Shown here: positions 36,818-46,810 of the stretch, piece after piece | How the letters are laid out: every line of letters starts with the position of its first letter | How positions within the stretch are numbered: the first letter of the stretch is position 1 | Assembly: GCA_004963905.1 (NCBI GenBank) | Contig: SUGL01000018.1 | Span: forward strand, 1 to 64,000 | Direction of reading: 5' to 3' | Source of the DNA: Mesorhizobium sp. | GTDB taxonomy: Bacteria > Pseudomonadota > Alphaproteobacteria > Rhizobiales > Rhizobiaceae | Length of the DNA: 64,000 nucleotides | Translations under genes and position numbers: made by a program | Notes under the pieces: model-generated | Seen by the model: the letters and a program-made list of their open reading frames with translations, nothing else | The model's database searches: none | Told to the model about the DNA's origin: nothing

Positions 36818-37536
36818 CCGCCAAACCCCTCTCCGGACCCGCGGCTATAGCCGCATTGCCCCGCAACCGGCTCATCGGCGAGTTCTCGCTGTGGTCGGCG
36901 GATCTCGCCAATATGGAGCGCGACCTGAAGCGCATCGAAGCCTATGCCGACCTGCACCACATCGACGTGGCGGACGCACGCTTCACCCCCGGCTTCCTGT
37001 TCTTTCCCGACCTGGTGGCGTGCATCGCCAGGCTGACGGCGAAGCCGATCCACGTGCATCTGATGGTCGAGGCCGAAATCGTCGAGGCGCAGACGCGCCA
37101 GTTCATCGAGGCCGGCGCCGACCTCGTGACCATCCATGCCGAAAACGGCGAGGCCGGCCTGCGCGCGGTCAGGCTGGCGCATGAGCTCGGCGCCGAGGCC
37201 GGGGTGGTGCTGCGGCTGGAGACGCCGGTTTCCGCGATCAAGCCGTTCCTGCCGGACGTCGCTTTCGTCACGCTGCTCGGCACCTCGATCGGCGTCAAGG
37301 GGCAGAGCCTGTCCGAAAAAGCCTGCCCGCGCCTGATCGAGGCGCGCGCGCTGATGAGGAAGGCCAGCCGCGAGGCCGACATCCTGCTTGCGGCCGACGG
37401 CGGCATACGCCACGAGACGGTACCGCTGCTGCGCGCCGCCGGCGCCGACACGGTGGTCTTGGGCTCGCTCGCCTTCGGCGATCCCGACCTCACGCAGCGC
37501 ATGGCGTGGCTGCACGGGCTGAAGGCCGCCGCCTGA
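36814..37536 (+). CDS. Ribulose-phosphate 3-epimerase-family protein (possible allulose-6-P epimerase)
   Basis: 240-aa TIM barrel of the Rpe/AlsE family. HHIDVADARFTPG replaces the usual HIDVMDGHFVPN, then IHVHLMVEAE, TIHAEN, LLGTSIGVKGQ (normally VxPGFGGQ) and LLAADGGIRHET. The changes at the metal and phosphate sites suggest that the substrate is not ribulose 5-phosphate. It overlaps the hydrolase by 4 bp and the ROK kinase by 1 bp; AlsE-AlsK in allose catabolism is the closest known pairing. Confidence 0.78.
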   Translation: MTAKPLSGPAAIAALPRNRLIGEFSLWSADLANMERDLKRIEAYADLHHIDVADARFTPGFLFFPDLVACIARLTAKPIHVHLMVEAEIVEAQTRQFIEAGADLVTIHAENGEAGLRAVRLAHELGAEAGVVLRLETPVSAIKPFLPDVAFVTLLGTSIGVKGQSLSEKACPRLIEARALMRKASREADILLAADGGIRHETVPLLRAAGADTVVLGSLAFGDPDLTQRMAWLHGLKAAA

Positions 37537-38567
37537 TGAGCACGCTCGCGCTTGCCTTCGATCTCGGCGGCACGGAGCTGCGCGGCGCGCTGGTCGAGCG
37601 CAGCGGCGAGGTCGTCGCGCGCGTCTCGGAGCCAACATTGGCCGGCGCCGGATCGGAAGCGGTTATCGGCCAGATCATTGTGCTGGCGGGCAAACTGCTC
37701 GATGAGCATCCGCAGGCAAGGGTCATCGGCATCGGCGCGTGCGCGCCCGGCCCGCTCGATCCCAAGGCAGGCATCGTCATCGGGCCGCCGACGCTCGCCG
37801 GCTGGCACAACGTGCCCATGATCGACATTTTGAGCCGCCAGTTCGGCCTGCCGGTGCGGCTGGAGAACGACGCCAACGCCGCTGCGCTCGGCGAATGGCG
37901 CTTCGGCGCCGGCCGCGGCGCCGCATCGATGGTCTTCGTCACCGTGTCGACCGGGATCGGCGGCGGCGTGATCGCCGACGGCCACATCTATCACGGCAGG
38001 CGCGGGCTCGCGGCCGAGATCGGCCACATGACGATCACCGGCGAAGGCGATCGTTGCTTCTGCGGCAATGTCGGCTGCTTCGAGGCCGTCGCTTCCGGCA
38101 CCGCGCTCGGACGCCGGGCGACGCGACTCACCGCGCCTGGCGACGGCTCGCTGCTGCGGCGGCTTTCCAGGGACGGCGACGTCTCCGCCCGCCATGTCGT
38201 CGAGGCCGCGCGGACGGGCGATGCGGCAGCATTCGGCCTGGTCGAGGCGGAAGCGAAATGGCTCGGCATCGGCTTCACCAATCTCCTGCATCTCTATTCG
38301 CCCGAGGTGATCGTCATGGGTGGCGGGCTCGCCAACGGCTTCGACCTGCTGGCGCCAGGCATCAGGACAACGATCGATGAGCGCGCCATGCAAGCCTATC
38401 GCGACGTGCCGATCGTGCCGGCCGAGCTCGGCGACCGCGCCGGACTGGTCGGCGCGGCAAGCCTGATCCTGTGGGAGGGCGAGCCGGGGACGGCGCTGGC
38501 GATGGTGCAGAACGACGAGATAAAGACCGGTGGACCGGCCGGCTCCAGAGAAGCAAACCACGGCTGA
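37536..38567 (+). CDS. ROK-family sugar kinase
   Basis: 343-aa kinase from ATG 37536. N-terminal phosphate loop ALAFDLGGTELRGALVE, catalytic Asp in ENDANAAALGEW, and the zinc motif HMTITGEGDRCFCGNVGCFE with the CxCGxxGCxE pattern; VIVMGGGLA near the C-terminus is the adenosine motif. It ends the 12-gene operon. It probably phosphorylates an aldohexose that the Rpe-type epimerase and partners convert further. Confidence 0.87.
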   Translation: MSTLALAFDLGGTELRGALVERSGEVVARVSEPTLAGAGSEAVIGQIIVLAGKLLDEHPQARVIGIGACAPGPLDPKAGIVIGPPTLAGWHNVPMIDILSRQFGLPVRLENDANAAALGEWRFGAGRGAASMVFVTVSTGIGGGVIADGHIYHGRRGLAAEIGHMTITGEGDRCFCGNVGCFEAVASGTALGRRATRLTAPGDGSLLRRLSRDGDVSARHVVEAARTGDAAAFGLVEAEAKWLGIGFTNLLHLYSPEVIVMGGGLANGFDLLAPGIRTTIDERAMQAYRDVPIVPAELGDRAGLVGAASLILWEGEPGTALAMVQNDEIKTGGPAGSREANHG

Positions 38568-38702
38568 GCTCAACGTCTGACGTCTCGCTGGTGATCCAGG
38601 CCGAAGGCGGCGACACCATGCGACTGCATGCGCCGCTCGCTTGTTCCGATTGGATGGTCCGGCGCTGACGCGGCTGAATTCGGACTGATCCGATCCTTCC
38701 CC

Positions 38703-38751
38703 TTCGTCATTCCAGGGCGGAGCGCGAGCGCGCAGACCCGAGGATGACGAA
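38703..38751. repeat. Small palindromic intergenic element
   Basis: Ends TTCGTCAT and ATGACGAA are perfect inverted repeats around a GC-rich core containing GGGCGGAGCGCGAGCGC. The CGTCATTC(TA/CA)GGGCGGAGC core also occurs in the arms of the larger element at 47826-48009, so they belong to one repeat family. Confidence 0.7.
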
Positions 38752-38813
38752 AGCATGGGCGGCCACCTCGCAAATTCCTACCGCACCGCAGCACATCAAA
38801 ATACACAGCGCAC

Positions 38814-38868
38814 CATTTTAATTCTTGACGCATGTCAAATTTTTATGAAGCATGCGGAAATGCTGGCG
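38814..38868. promoter_or_regulatory. Conserved 55-bp promoter block with LacI operator C
   Basis: Near-copy of 26868-26922 (about 44 of 55 identical). It contains the palindrome TTGACGCATGTCAA (38825-38838). The CUT2 binding-protein gene starts at 39048, leaving an untranslated leader of roughly 180 bp. Confidence 0.7.
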
Positions 38869-39047
38869 AAGCCCAGGCCAGCGCTCTGGGAGGAGAGATG
38901 CCTGACAAGATGAAAGGCCCGGCACGGGCCCAAAGCGCGCGAACCCTATGGCGATCCATGAGCGGACAGCCGGTCGCGGCAGGCGCATGCCCTCCGTTCA
39001 CCGGACACGGGCCGACAGAACCGGCAAACACAACAGGAGGAACACTC

Positions 39048-40031
39048 ATGCGCATGCTCAACAGTTTCGTGCTTGGCGCCGGCATGGCGGCAATGCTTGC
39101 CGTGCCCGTCCATGCTGGGGAGGCAAAGGTCGCGGCGATCGTGAAGGGCCTCGACAATCCCTTCTTCCAGTACATGCAGAAAGGCATCGAGGAGCAGGCC
39201 AAGGCCGACGGCGTCGGCGTGACCGTGCAGGCCGCCGCCAATATGGGCGACGCGACCGGCCAGGCCGACAAGCTGACCGCGCTCGCGATGCAGGATTTCG
39301 ACTGCTATCTCGTCAACCCGATCAGCGTCTCCAACCTTGTGCAGGCGCTGGTGCCGGTCGCCCAGAAGAAGAAGCCGATCGTCAACATCGACAGCACTAT
39401 CGACGCCGAGCAGGCCAAGACCGCAGGGTTCGGCGTCTCGACCTATATCGGTACCGACAACGTCGCCGCCGGGGCGCTCGCCGGCGAAGAGATGCTGAAG
39501 CTGGTGCCAAAGGGCTCCAAGGTCGCGCTGATTGCCGGTATTGTCGGCGACGTCGGCTCGAACGCCCGCATCAAGGGCTTCAAGCAGGCCGTCGAGGGCA
39601 AGCTGGAGGTGGTGGTGATGGTGAGCGCCGACTGGGATCGCGAGAAGGCGCTGACGGCGGCCACCGACATCCTGCAGGCGCACCCCGACCTCGCCGGTTT
39701 CTTCGCCGCCAACGACATCATGGCGCTCGGCGTCGAGCGCGCCGTCCAGACTTCCGGCAAGAACGTCAAGGTGATCGGCCTCGACGGCATCGTCGACGCG
39801 TTGAAGTCGGTCGCAGCCGGCGAGCTTTCCGCCACCGTCGCCCAGTATCCCTACGTTGTCGGCGCCATGGGCGTCGAGGCCTGCAAGGCGGCGGCGATGG
39901 GCAAGGAACTGCCCGCCAACGTGCCGGCGCCGGTGCTCCTCATCAACAAGGACAATGCGGAGGCTTCGCTGAAGAACTTCCCGCGGCCCGGCGGCGACTA
40001 TCCCGATCCCTTCCGCGAGATGCTGAAGTGA
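39048..40031 (+). CDS. CUT2 sugar-binding protein (RbsB/AlsB-like)
   Basis: 327-aa Peripla_BP_4 protein. Signal peptide MLNSFVLGAGMAAMLAVPVHA then GEAKVAAIVKGLDNPFFQYMQKGIEEQAK, QKKKPIVNIDSTID, and the domain-2 segment FFAANDIMALGVERAVQ, all standard for ribose/allose/xylose-type binders. ATG 39048 follows CAGGAGG at a good distance. The frame is open further upstream, from 38832, but that start lies inside the operator and is rejected. Confidence 0.9.
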   Translation: MRMLNSFVLGAGMAAMLAVPVHAGEAKVAAIVKGLDNPFFQYMQKGIEEQAKADGVGVTVQAAANMGDATGQADKLTALAMQDFDCYLVNPISVSNLVQALVPVAQKKKPIVNIDSTIDAEQAKTAGFGVSTYIGTDNVAAGALAGEEMLKLVPKGSKVALIAGIVGDVGSNARIKGFKQAVEGKLEVVVMVSADWDREKALTAATDILQAHPDLAGFFAANDIMALGVERAVQTSGKNVKVIGLDGIVDALKSVAAGELSATVAQYPYVVGAMGVEACKAAAMGKELPANVPAPVLLINKDNAEASLKNFPRPGGDYPDPFREMLK

Positions 40032-41031
40032 GCCTTCCGACCGACAACGCGCCCGCCGCCGCTCCACAGGCGGGCGCCGGCGAGGAGAGCCGTCCCTCCC
40101 TTGCGGCTCTCCTCCTCGATCCTTCCTTCTGGGCGGACTGGGCGTCCGTCGTCGGCCTTGTCGGCCTCGTCATCCTGTTCGGCATCACCCAGCCGGTCTT
40201 CCTCAGCGTCGCCAATCTGCAGGCGCTGCTGCTCGCGGCGGCGATCCTGGTCGTGCTGTCGATCGGCCAGACCTTCGTCGTCGCGACCTCCGGCATCGAC
40301 CTGTCGCTCGCAGCCGCGGTCATGCTGGGCGCCGTCATCCTCGGCCTGGTCAACGCCGCCGGCTGGGGTGTCTTCGCGGCCTGCGTGGCGGCCGTGCTCG
40401 CAACGAGCGCGATCGGCCTGCTCAACGGCGTGCTGATCACGGCCGGGCGCATTCCCGATTTCGTGGTGACGCTCGGCACGCTTTCCGGCATCACCGGCCT
40501 CGGCCTGATCATTTCCGGCGGCGAGCCGACCATGGTCGGCTCCACCTTCCTGCTCAAGCTCGCCTCCGGCACCTTCGGGCCGTTCGGCTATCCCGTCTGG
40601 GTGGCGATCGGAGCGGTCGTCGTCGCCCATGTCGCGCTCTATCACACGCGGTTCGGCGTGCATCTGCTCGCCACCGGCGGCCAGGCCGAAAGCGCTGCCG
40701 CGCTCGGCATCCGCACCAACCGGGTCAAGATCGCCGCCTACACGATCTCCGGCTTCTGCGCCGGCATCGCGGCCATCCTGCTCGTCGCGCGCATCGGCTC
40801 GGCCGAGCCGCAGATCAACACCAGCCTGCTGTTGAATTCGGTGGCGGCCGTGGTGCTGGGCGGCGTCAGCCTGTTCGGCGGCCGCGCCAGCATCCTGGGA
40901 CCGGCCATCGGCGCGCTGATGCTGACGGCGCTCGTCAACGGGCTGACGCTGCTCAGCGTTTCGGCCTTCTATCAACCGCTTGCCGTTGGCGTCATAGTGG
41001 TGCTGGCGGCGCTGATCATGCGGTACCAGAA

Positions 41032-41035
<4 letters not shown>
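40028..41035 (+). CDS. CUT2 sugar ABC importer permease
   Basis: 335-aa RbsC-like permease, GTG start at 40028 overlapping the binding-protein stop (GTGA). About eight to ten hydrophobic segments, with the family motif LSIGQTFVVATSGIDLSLAAAVMLGAV and RIPDFVVTLGTLSGITGLGLI; VVLGGVSLFGGRASILGPAIGALML near the C-terminus. Single permease gene, as usual for CUT2 importers. Confidence 0.88.
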
Positions 41036-41796
<761 letters not shown>

Positions 41797-41849
41797 CGCG
41801 TCGCTCCGGACTGGAGTTTGGCAGACAATCGCATTGAAAGGAATGTGCC

Positions 41850-42935
41850 ATGGCGCTGATCCGTGTCGGGCTTGTTGGTCTCGGAGAGGTCGCGCAGTCG
41901 ATCCATCTGCCGGTGCTGGCGGACCAGCGCGATCGCTGGGTGGTCGCCGGCGTCCATGATGTTTCACCCAGCCTGGTGAAACTCGTCACATCCGAATATG
42001 CGACCGCCAGGGCATATGAGAGCGCGGAGGCGCTGATTAATTCGCCCGACATCGACGCGGTCTTCGTACTGTCCTCGGACGACACGCACAGCCGTTTCGT
42101 CCGCGCCGCGATCGCAGCCAACAAGCATATCCTGCTCGAAAAACCCGCCTGCCTGACGGTGCGCGAGATCGACGAGTTGCTGGCGCTGAGCAAGGACTAC
42201 GGCAAGACGATTTTCGTCGGCTACATGCGCCGCTACGCGCCGGCCTATCTGGCGGCAAGGCAGGAGATGCCGGCGCATGGCGACATCACCCATGTGCGCA
42301 TCTTCGACCTGATCTCGGAGGGCCGGCATTTCCTGAAGAAAAGCCAGAAGATCCTCTACCCCACCGACATCGACCCGGCGATCCTTTCGCGCGGCGCCAA
42401 GGAGCGCGACGCGCTGATCCGCGAAGTGGTGGGCGAGAATGCCTCGACCGACCTGGTGCGCGCCTATCGCGGCCTCACCGCCCTTTCCTCGCACCACATC
42501 TCGGCCATGCGCGGCCTGCTCGGCGAGCCGAAGCGCGTGGTGGCGGCGCACCGCACCAATGGCGGCGCCAACACGAGCGTGACCTTCGACTACGGCCATT
42601 TCGCCTGCCTCTATGACGCGGTGGTCGACGATCTCGGCCTGTTCGACGCCATGATCGAGGTGCGCTCGAACACCAGGCGGGTGCGCGTCATCTACGACAC
42701 GCCCTATATCCGCAGCCTGCCGACGCGGCTGGAGGTGACGGAAGCCGGCCCGCTCGGCCCGGTGACGAAGGCGCTCGGGCCGCTCTATGGCGACGCCTTC
42801 TCCAACGAGCTCGAGATTTTCCACCGTCACATCATGGAGGGCACGAAGCCGCTAACCGATCTCGCCGACTCGCGCCGCGATCTGGCGCTGATGGCCGAGA
42901 TCATCGAGCGGATGAAGGAGAGCGGCGGGAACTGA
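41850..42935 (+). CDS. Gfo/Idh/MocA-family oxidoreductase (third of three)
   Basis: 361-aa dehydrogenase. Rossmann motif VGLVGLGEVAQSIHLPVL and EKP motif ILLEKPACLTVREID; the segment VGYMRRYAPAYLAARQEM follows. It differs from the other two Gfo/Idh proteins in the region after the EKP motif. AAAGGAATG ribosome-binding site before ATG 41850. Its last 35 bp overlap the convergent gene 42901-43458. Confidence 0.87.
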   Translation: MALIRVGLVGLGEVAQSIHLPVLADQRDRWVVAGVHDVSPSLVKLVTSEYATARAYESAEALINSPDIDAVFVLSSDDTHSRFVRAAIAANKHILLEKPACLTVREIDELLALSKDYGKTIFVGYMRRYAPAYLAARQEMPAHGDITHVRIFDLISEGRHFLKKSQKILYPTDIDPAILSRGAKERDALIREVVGENASTDLVRAYRGLTALSSHHISAMRGLLGEPKRVVAAHRTNGGANTSVTFDYGHFACLYDAVVDDLGLFDAMIEVRSNTRRVRVIYDTPYIRSLPTRLEVTEAGPLGPVTKALGPLYGDAFSNELEIFHRHIMEGTKPLTDLADSRRDLALMAEIIERMKESGGN

Positions 42936-43458
42936 TGCCGCCGGCCTCCTTATCGCCGGCGCTGGGCGCAGCCTTGGGCTGAGGGCGCGCCAGCAGATAG
43001 AAGGCGGCGACGTGCGTGATCATCAGCAGCGGCACATAGACGATCGGGATCACGTAGGCAGCGCCCAATTGTCCCGCCAGGTCCGGGAGGTCGAGCACTG
43101 TGCCGTGGTAGTAGTCGACGACAAGATCGACCGTCCCGACCACGTTGAAAGCGACGACGAGCGGCCAGAAGATCGAGGGTCGCCTCACGGCAAGCAGCGC
43201 CAGCATGGCCAGCAGTCCGGTCGCGAAATCGCCATAGGCCGCGAAGGCGGCAAAACCTGCGGGCAAGTTCGGACCGACCACACCCGGAAGCAGGAAGACC
43301 AGCCCGAAGAAGCGGAAGCTGTGCAGCGTGGCGATGGCGCGCTGCGCCTCGACGCTGTCCATCGGCTTGAGCCTAGGCCAGATATAGGCGCCGAAGCAAA
43401 GCAGCCACGGCACGTAGCCCAGGACGAGATGGATGTTGAAGATCATCGCCGGCGACAT
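42901..43458 (-). CDS. Predicted multi-pass membrane protein of unknown function
   Basis: 185-aa protein with about five hydrophobic segments (for example FNIHLVLGYVPWLLCFGAYIW, FFGLVFLLPGVVG, VIPIVYVPLLMITHVAAFYLL). No family recognised. GAGGAG ribosome-binding site before ATG 43458. It lies 12 bp downstream of the methyltransferase stop region on the same strand, so it may share its transcript, with the methyltransferase first. Confidence 0.7.
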   Translation of the reverse strand: MSPAMIFNIHLVLGYVPWLLCFGAYIWPRLKPMDSVEAQRAIATLHSFRFFGLVFLLPGVVGPNLPAGFAAFAAYGDFATGLLAMLALLAVRRPSIFWPLVVAFNVVGTVDLVVDYYHGTVLDLPDLAGQLGAAYVIPIVYVPLLMITHVAAFYLLARPQPKAAPSAGDKEAGGISSRRSPSSAR

Positions 43459-43470
43459 TTTCGGCTCCTC

Positions 43471-44301
43471 TCAGCTGTCGATTGGAACGGCTTCGAACAC
43501 CGCCGTCAGGATGCCGAGCCGGCCTTCCATGAGATTGCGCCCGAGATTGGCGGCAAAATCCGCGAAACCCGGCCCCATGACGACGCCGAGATTCAGCGAA
43601 GGCGGCGGCCCTGACGCCCGCAGCGCCGCGAACCAGGTCTTGGCGTCCGCTGTATCGTCCTGCTGGACGAGCATACGGAACCCTGCGGCCTCGATCGCCT
43701 CGCAGGTCGCTGTGGCGGAGAGCAGAAAGCTTTCGGCCGGCGTTCTCGCCCAGGGCACCGGATAGTGCGGATCGCCGCCGTTCAGCACGACATCGAAGGT
43801 CGCGAATTTTCCGCCTGGCTTCAGCATGCGCCTGATTTCGCGGTAGAGAAGCGGCCGGTCCGCGATATTCATCGCCACATGCTGCAGCAACACGACATCG
43901 AAACCGCCGTCTTCGAGCGGAAGCGCCAGCGCGCTGCCGGCCTTGAACGACACTTGTCCGCCCTGCCCCGTCCGCCCTGTGAGATAGATCGCGGCCTCGA
44001 CGAAGGGCTCGCTGAGATCGACGCCGGTGACGCTACAGCCGTAGGTCGCGGCGAGAAAGCGGGCCGGTCCGCCCACGCCCGATCCGACATCGAGGACCGA
44101 CATGCCGGCCGTGACGCCGGCCAATTTGGCAAGCTCCGCCGTCGCGGCAAGGCCGCGGGTGTGGAACTGGTCGAGGGTCGCCAGTTGCTCGGGCTTCAGC
44201 CGCTGCTCCTCAGGCCCCAATACGGCCAGTGCCGCCTTCAGTCGCTCGGTCAGGCCGGTCGCGCGGTAGTGATCGCGCACGCGATCCAAATCGTCCGTCA
44301 T
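43471..44301 (-). CDS. Class I SAM-dependent methyltransferase
   Basis: 276-aa methyltransferase from ATG 44301. Motif I is VLDVGSGVGGPARFLAATYG (SAM-binding glycine loop), with VTGVDLSEPFVEAA as motif II, DVVLLQHVAMNI as motif IV and RMLKPGGKFATFDVVLNGG as post-motif. Substrate unknown, perhaps a lipid or small phenol. It faces the LysR gene divergently (84 bp between starts), so LysR may control it. Confidence 0.85.
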   Translation of the reverse strand: MTDDLDRVRDHYRATGLTERLKAALAVLGPEEQRLKPEQLATLDQFHTRGLAATAELAKLAGVTAGMSVLDVGSGVGGPARFLAATYGCSVTGVDLSEPFVEAAIYLTGRTGQGGQVSFKAGSALALPLEDGGFDVVLLQHVAMNIADRPLLYREIRRMLKPGGKFATFDVVLNGGDPHYPVPWARTPAESFLLSATATCEAIEAAGFRMLVQQDDTADAKTWFAALRASGPPPSLNLGVVMGPGFADFAANLGRNLMEGRLGILTAVFEAVPIDS

Positions 44302-44384
44302 CGCACTTTCCTTCAGGCTTCCAATACACGACACAGATACGACCGCTTTGTGCCGGCAACTATCCGCGATAATGTCGATGGGTC

Positions 44385-45338
44385 ATGAAGCAGAACTTCA
44401 CAGTCCGGCATGGCGCGCTCGACGGCGTCGAGGCGTTCCTGAGTGTCGCCAGGCATCGCAATTTCCGCAAAGCGGCGGCGGAACTCGGCGTCACGCCGTC
44501 GGCGATCAGCCAGGCGGTGCGCACGCTGGAGGCACGCATCGGCGCCGCGCTCTTCACGCGCACGACGCGCAGCGTCGGCCTGACCGAAGCCGGTGAGCGG
44601 TTTTTTTCGCGCGCACGGCCCGCTTTCGAGGAATTGATAGCCGCGAGCGAGGTCGCGCGCGGAATCGGCCAGCGGCCGGCCGGGCTCTTGCGCCTGTCGG
44701 TGCCGCCCGCGGTGGTGCCGACGCTGCTGGAGCCGATGATCGCGTCCTTCTGCCAGGCCTATCCCGAGATCGAGCTGGAGATCGTCGCAAGCGGCGAGTT
44801 CGCCGATCTCGCCGCCGAAGGATTTGATGCCGGCATCCGAATGGGGGACCTGATCGCGCCCGACATGGTCGCGGTGCGGCTGACGACGCCCTTCCCGATG
44901 GTGGTGGTCGGCAGCCCCGACTATCTACGCCAGCGAACGACGCCGCAGCACATCGAGGATCTGCGTCACCACGCCTGCCTGCGCTTGCGTCGTTCGAATG
45001 GTTCCGTCGCGCCGTGGCGCTTCGCCAAAGGCAACAAGGCGATCGAGGCGATCGTCAGCGGACCACTTATTGCGCATGACTATCCTGCGCTGCTCGGCGC
45101 GGCGATCCAGGGTGTCGGGCTGGCGCAGGTGCCGAGCCCGATCGCCGAAGCGCCGATCGCGGACGGGCGCCTGCAGGCGCTGCTCGGCCGCTTTGCGGTG
45201 ACCACGCCGGGCGTTTTCCTCTATTACCCTGAAAGGCACCAGGTGCTGCCCAAACTGCGCGCTTTCATCGACCACATCAGGCAGCCGGGCGGCGTTGATG
45301 CTTCCTCGAAGCGGGCGGGTAAACGGCGGCAAGGCTGA
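44385..45338 (+). CDS. LysR-family transcriptional regulator
   Basis: 317-aa LysR protein. N-terminal helix-turn-helix VEAFLSVARHRNFRKAAAELGVTPSAISQAVRTLEARIGAALFTRTTRSVGLTEAG, then a periplasmic-binding-like effector domain. Divergent from the methyltransferase/membrane-protein pair, its most likely target. Confidence 0.9.
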   Translation: MKQNFTVRHGALDGVEAFLSVARHRNFRKAAAELGVTPSAISQAVRTLEARIGAALFTRTTRSVGLTEAGERFFSRARPAFEELIAASEVARGIGQRPAGLLRLSVPPAVVPTLLEPMIASFCQAYPEIELEIVASGEFADLAAEGFDAGIRMGDLIAPDMVAVRLTTPFPMVVVGSPDYLRQRTTPQHIEDLRHHACLRLRRSNGSVAPWRFAKGNKAIEAIVSGPLIAHDYPALLGAAIQGVGLAQVPSPIAEAPIADGRLQALLGRFAVTTPGVFLYYPERHQVLPKLRAFIDHIRQPGGVDASSKRAGKRRQG

Positions 45339-45467
45339 CCCTCCGAGCCTGACGGTTCACTGGGCCGGCCATATCCGCGGATATTGGAGCTGCATCGCGA
45401 CGAAATCGGTGATGCGCGCGCCACAGCGCCGAGACGAGGTGCGGCCGCACGAGGTGGTCCTGGCGCG

Positions 45468-45803
45468 CTACTCTCTTCCATGCCAAGCAAGGAATCTGTC
45501 TATCTCTTCCCGTTTGTCTTGCGACAGACCGGCAAGGAGCTTCTCGTCCAGATACCCTTTCCGGATAAGACCGCCAAAGACAACGATCAGCTGCGAGTAG
45601 CGATAGTCGAACATCTGTTCGAGGTTTCGCCGCTGCTGCCGCAGATGGTCTTCGATCTCCCACATATCGGAAAAGGTCGCCGCGTCGCTGGCCTTCTTTT
45701 TGAATTCGGCCAGCGTCTTGCCGAGCGCTACCTCCAGCGCCTTATCGAAGGCAGCGCGAGCGACCTTCTTCTCGGACGGAGACCATTTCAGATCGGAGTT
45801 CAT
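45468..45803 (-). CDS. Small helical protein resembling fluorescence recovery protein (FRP)
   Basis: 111 aa from ATG 45803 (GGGAGG upstream). The pattern WSPSEKKVARAAFDKALE, MWEIEDHLRQQRR, FDYRYSQLIVVFGGLIRKGYL and LLAGLSQDKREEIDRFL follows the order W-E-F-A / DLW-DFL / YDxR-S-VF-L-G / L-DK-I of cyanobacterial FRP, the factor that detaches quenching orange carotenoid protein. No carotenoid protein gene is in the window. Similarity is judged by eye, so it is tentative. Confidence 0.55.
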   Translation of the reverse strand: MNSDLKWSPSEKKVARAAFDKALEVALGKTLAEFKKKASDAATFSDMWEIEDHLRQQRRNLEQMFDYRYSQLIVVFGGLIRKGYLDEKLLAGLSQDKREEIDRFLAWHGRE

Positions 45804-45878
45804 GCAATACCTCCCTGATCCCACAGGCTCGCCTCAGAGGCTAACCCGCGCTGCGAGACGAAAACAATGGACGCGCCA

Positions 45879-46712
45879 TCACCTGGCGCGGGTCTCGATC
45901 AACGACTGGATACGTTCGGCGTCCGCGCGGGTGACGGGATTGTAGACGATCATGCCGAGTTCCGGACGGCCGTCGACCGCGAAGACCGAGAACTCCAGCT
46001 CGATCAACCCGATTACAGGGTGGCGCAGACGCTTTACCCCTTCGCCATGCGCGGGAACGACGTCATTGTCGCGCCAGAGTGCTGCGAATTCCGGGCTGAT
46101 CCTGGAAAGTTCCTCGACGAGCTCCGTTACCTCCGCGCCGGCGCCGGCGCGAACGGCGTCGGCCCTGAAGGAGCCGACCACGAAACGCGCGACGCTCTGC
46201 CAATCGTCTTGTGCGTCGCGAACGCGTGGGTTGCCGAACATCAGGCGCAGGATGTTGCGCTGCTCGCGCGGCAGCTTGGAATAGTCGGTCAGCATCGCCG
46301 CTGCGGCACGGTTCCAGGCGACGACATCCCATGTCGCGGTCTTGATGATCGCCGGGCTGGGATCCAAGGCGTCGAGGACACGCTGCAGGCGCGGCGTCAC
46401 GCTGTCGACGTTTCTGTAGCGGACCTCCGGCGGCCTTCCGAGGCCCAGCATGAACATATGCTCGCGTTCAGGCTCGGTCAGCATCAGCCCGGTCGCGATG
46501 CGGTTGAGCACATCGGCAGACGGCGCGCCGCCCCGCCCTTGCTCCAGCCATGTGTACCAGGTCGGGCTGATATTGGCGCGCTGCGCAACTTCTTCGCGGC
46601 GCAACCCTTGTGTGCGCCGGCGTCCGGTGGCGAAGCCGAAGGCCGCGGGATCAAGGCGCATGCGGCGATCCCGAAGAAAGTTGCCGAGCTTGTTGCCAGT
46701 CTCCGCAGGCAT
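45879..46712 (-). CDS. XRE-family regulator with MmyB-like ligand domain
   Basis: 277-aa regulator. N-terminal Cro/C1 helix-turn-helix, residues ~15-75 (LRREEVAQRANISPTWYTWLEQGRG), followed by the C-terminal MmyB-like domain (~residues 110-275, with DPSPAIIKTATWDVVAWNRAAAAMLTDYSKLP) of this common actinobacterial/proteobacterial family. It faces the SDR gene at 46811 with a palindrome in between. Confidence 0.88.
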   Translation of the reverse strand: MPAETGNKLGNFLRDRRMRLDPAAFGFATGRRRTQGLRREEVAQRANISPTWYTWLEQGRGGAPSADVLNRIATGLMLTEPEREHMFMLGLGRPPEVRYRNVDSVTPRLQRVLDALDPSPAIIKTATWDVVAWNRAAAAMLTDYSKLPREQRNILRLMFGNPRVRDAQDDWQSVARFVVGSFRADAVRAGAGAEVTELVEELSRISPEFAALWRDNDVVPAHGEGVKRLRHPVIGLIELEFSVFAVDGRPELGMIVYNPVTRADAERIQSLIETRAR

Positions 46713-46716
46713 AGCA

Positions 46717-46763
46717 ATCCTGTTGATGATTATACCATGATAAAGTCACTACTTTAACAGGAT
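46717..46763. promoter_or_regulatory. Palindromic operator between XRE and SDR genes
   Basis: Perfect 8-bp arms ATCCTGTT (46717-46724) and AACAGGAT (46756-46763) flank an AT-rich core, in the 98-bp gap between divergent genes. Likely binding site of the XRE protein. AT-rich promoter elements fall within the core. Confidence 0.55.
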
Positions 46764-46810
46764 GATCTATAGCGCGAAAAGGCCCGCCGAACAACAAGCG
46801 GAGACCTCCC

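Larger units (their letters stand above)
38568..39047. other. 480-bp intergenic region with repeat and CUT2 promoter
   Basis: It contains a short palindromic repeat (38703-38751), the 55-bp shared promoter block (38814-38868) and a long untranslated leader (about 180 bp). An open frame in it (38832 onward) is rejected because it begins inside the operator and lacks a ribosome-binding site. Nothing else is recognised. Confidence 0.65.

Noticed and set aside
38832-39047. 72-residue N-terminal extension of the CUT2 binding protein
   Set aside because: It begins inside the operator/promoter block and has no ribosome-binding site, while ATG 39048 has CAGGAGG and a classical signal peptide.
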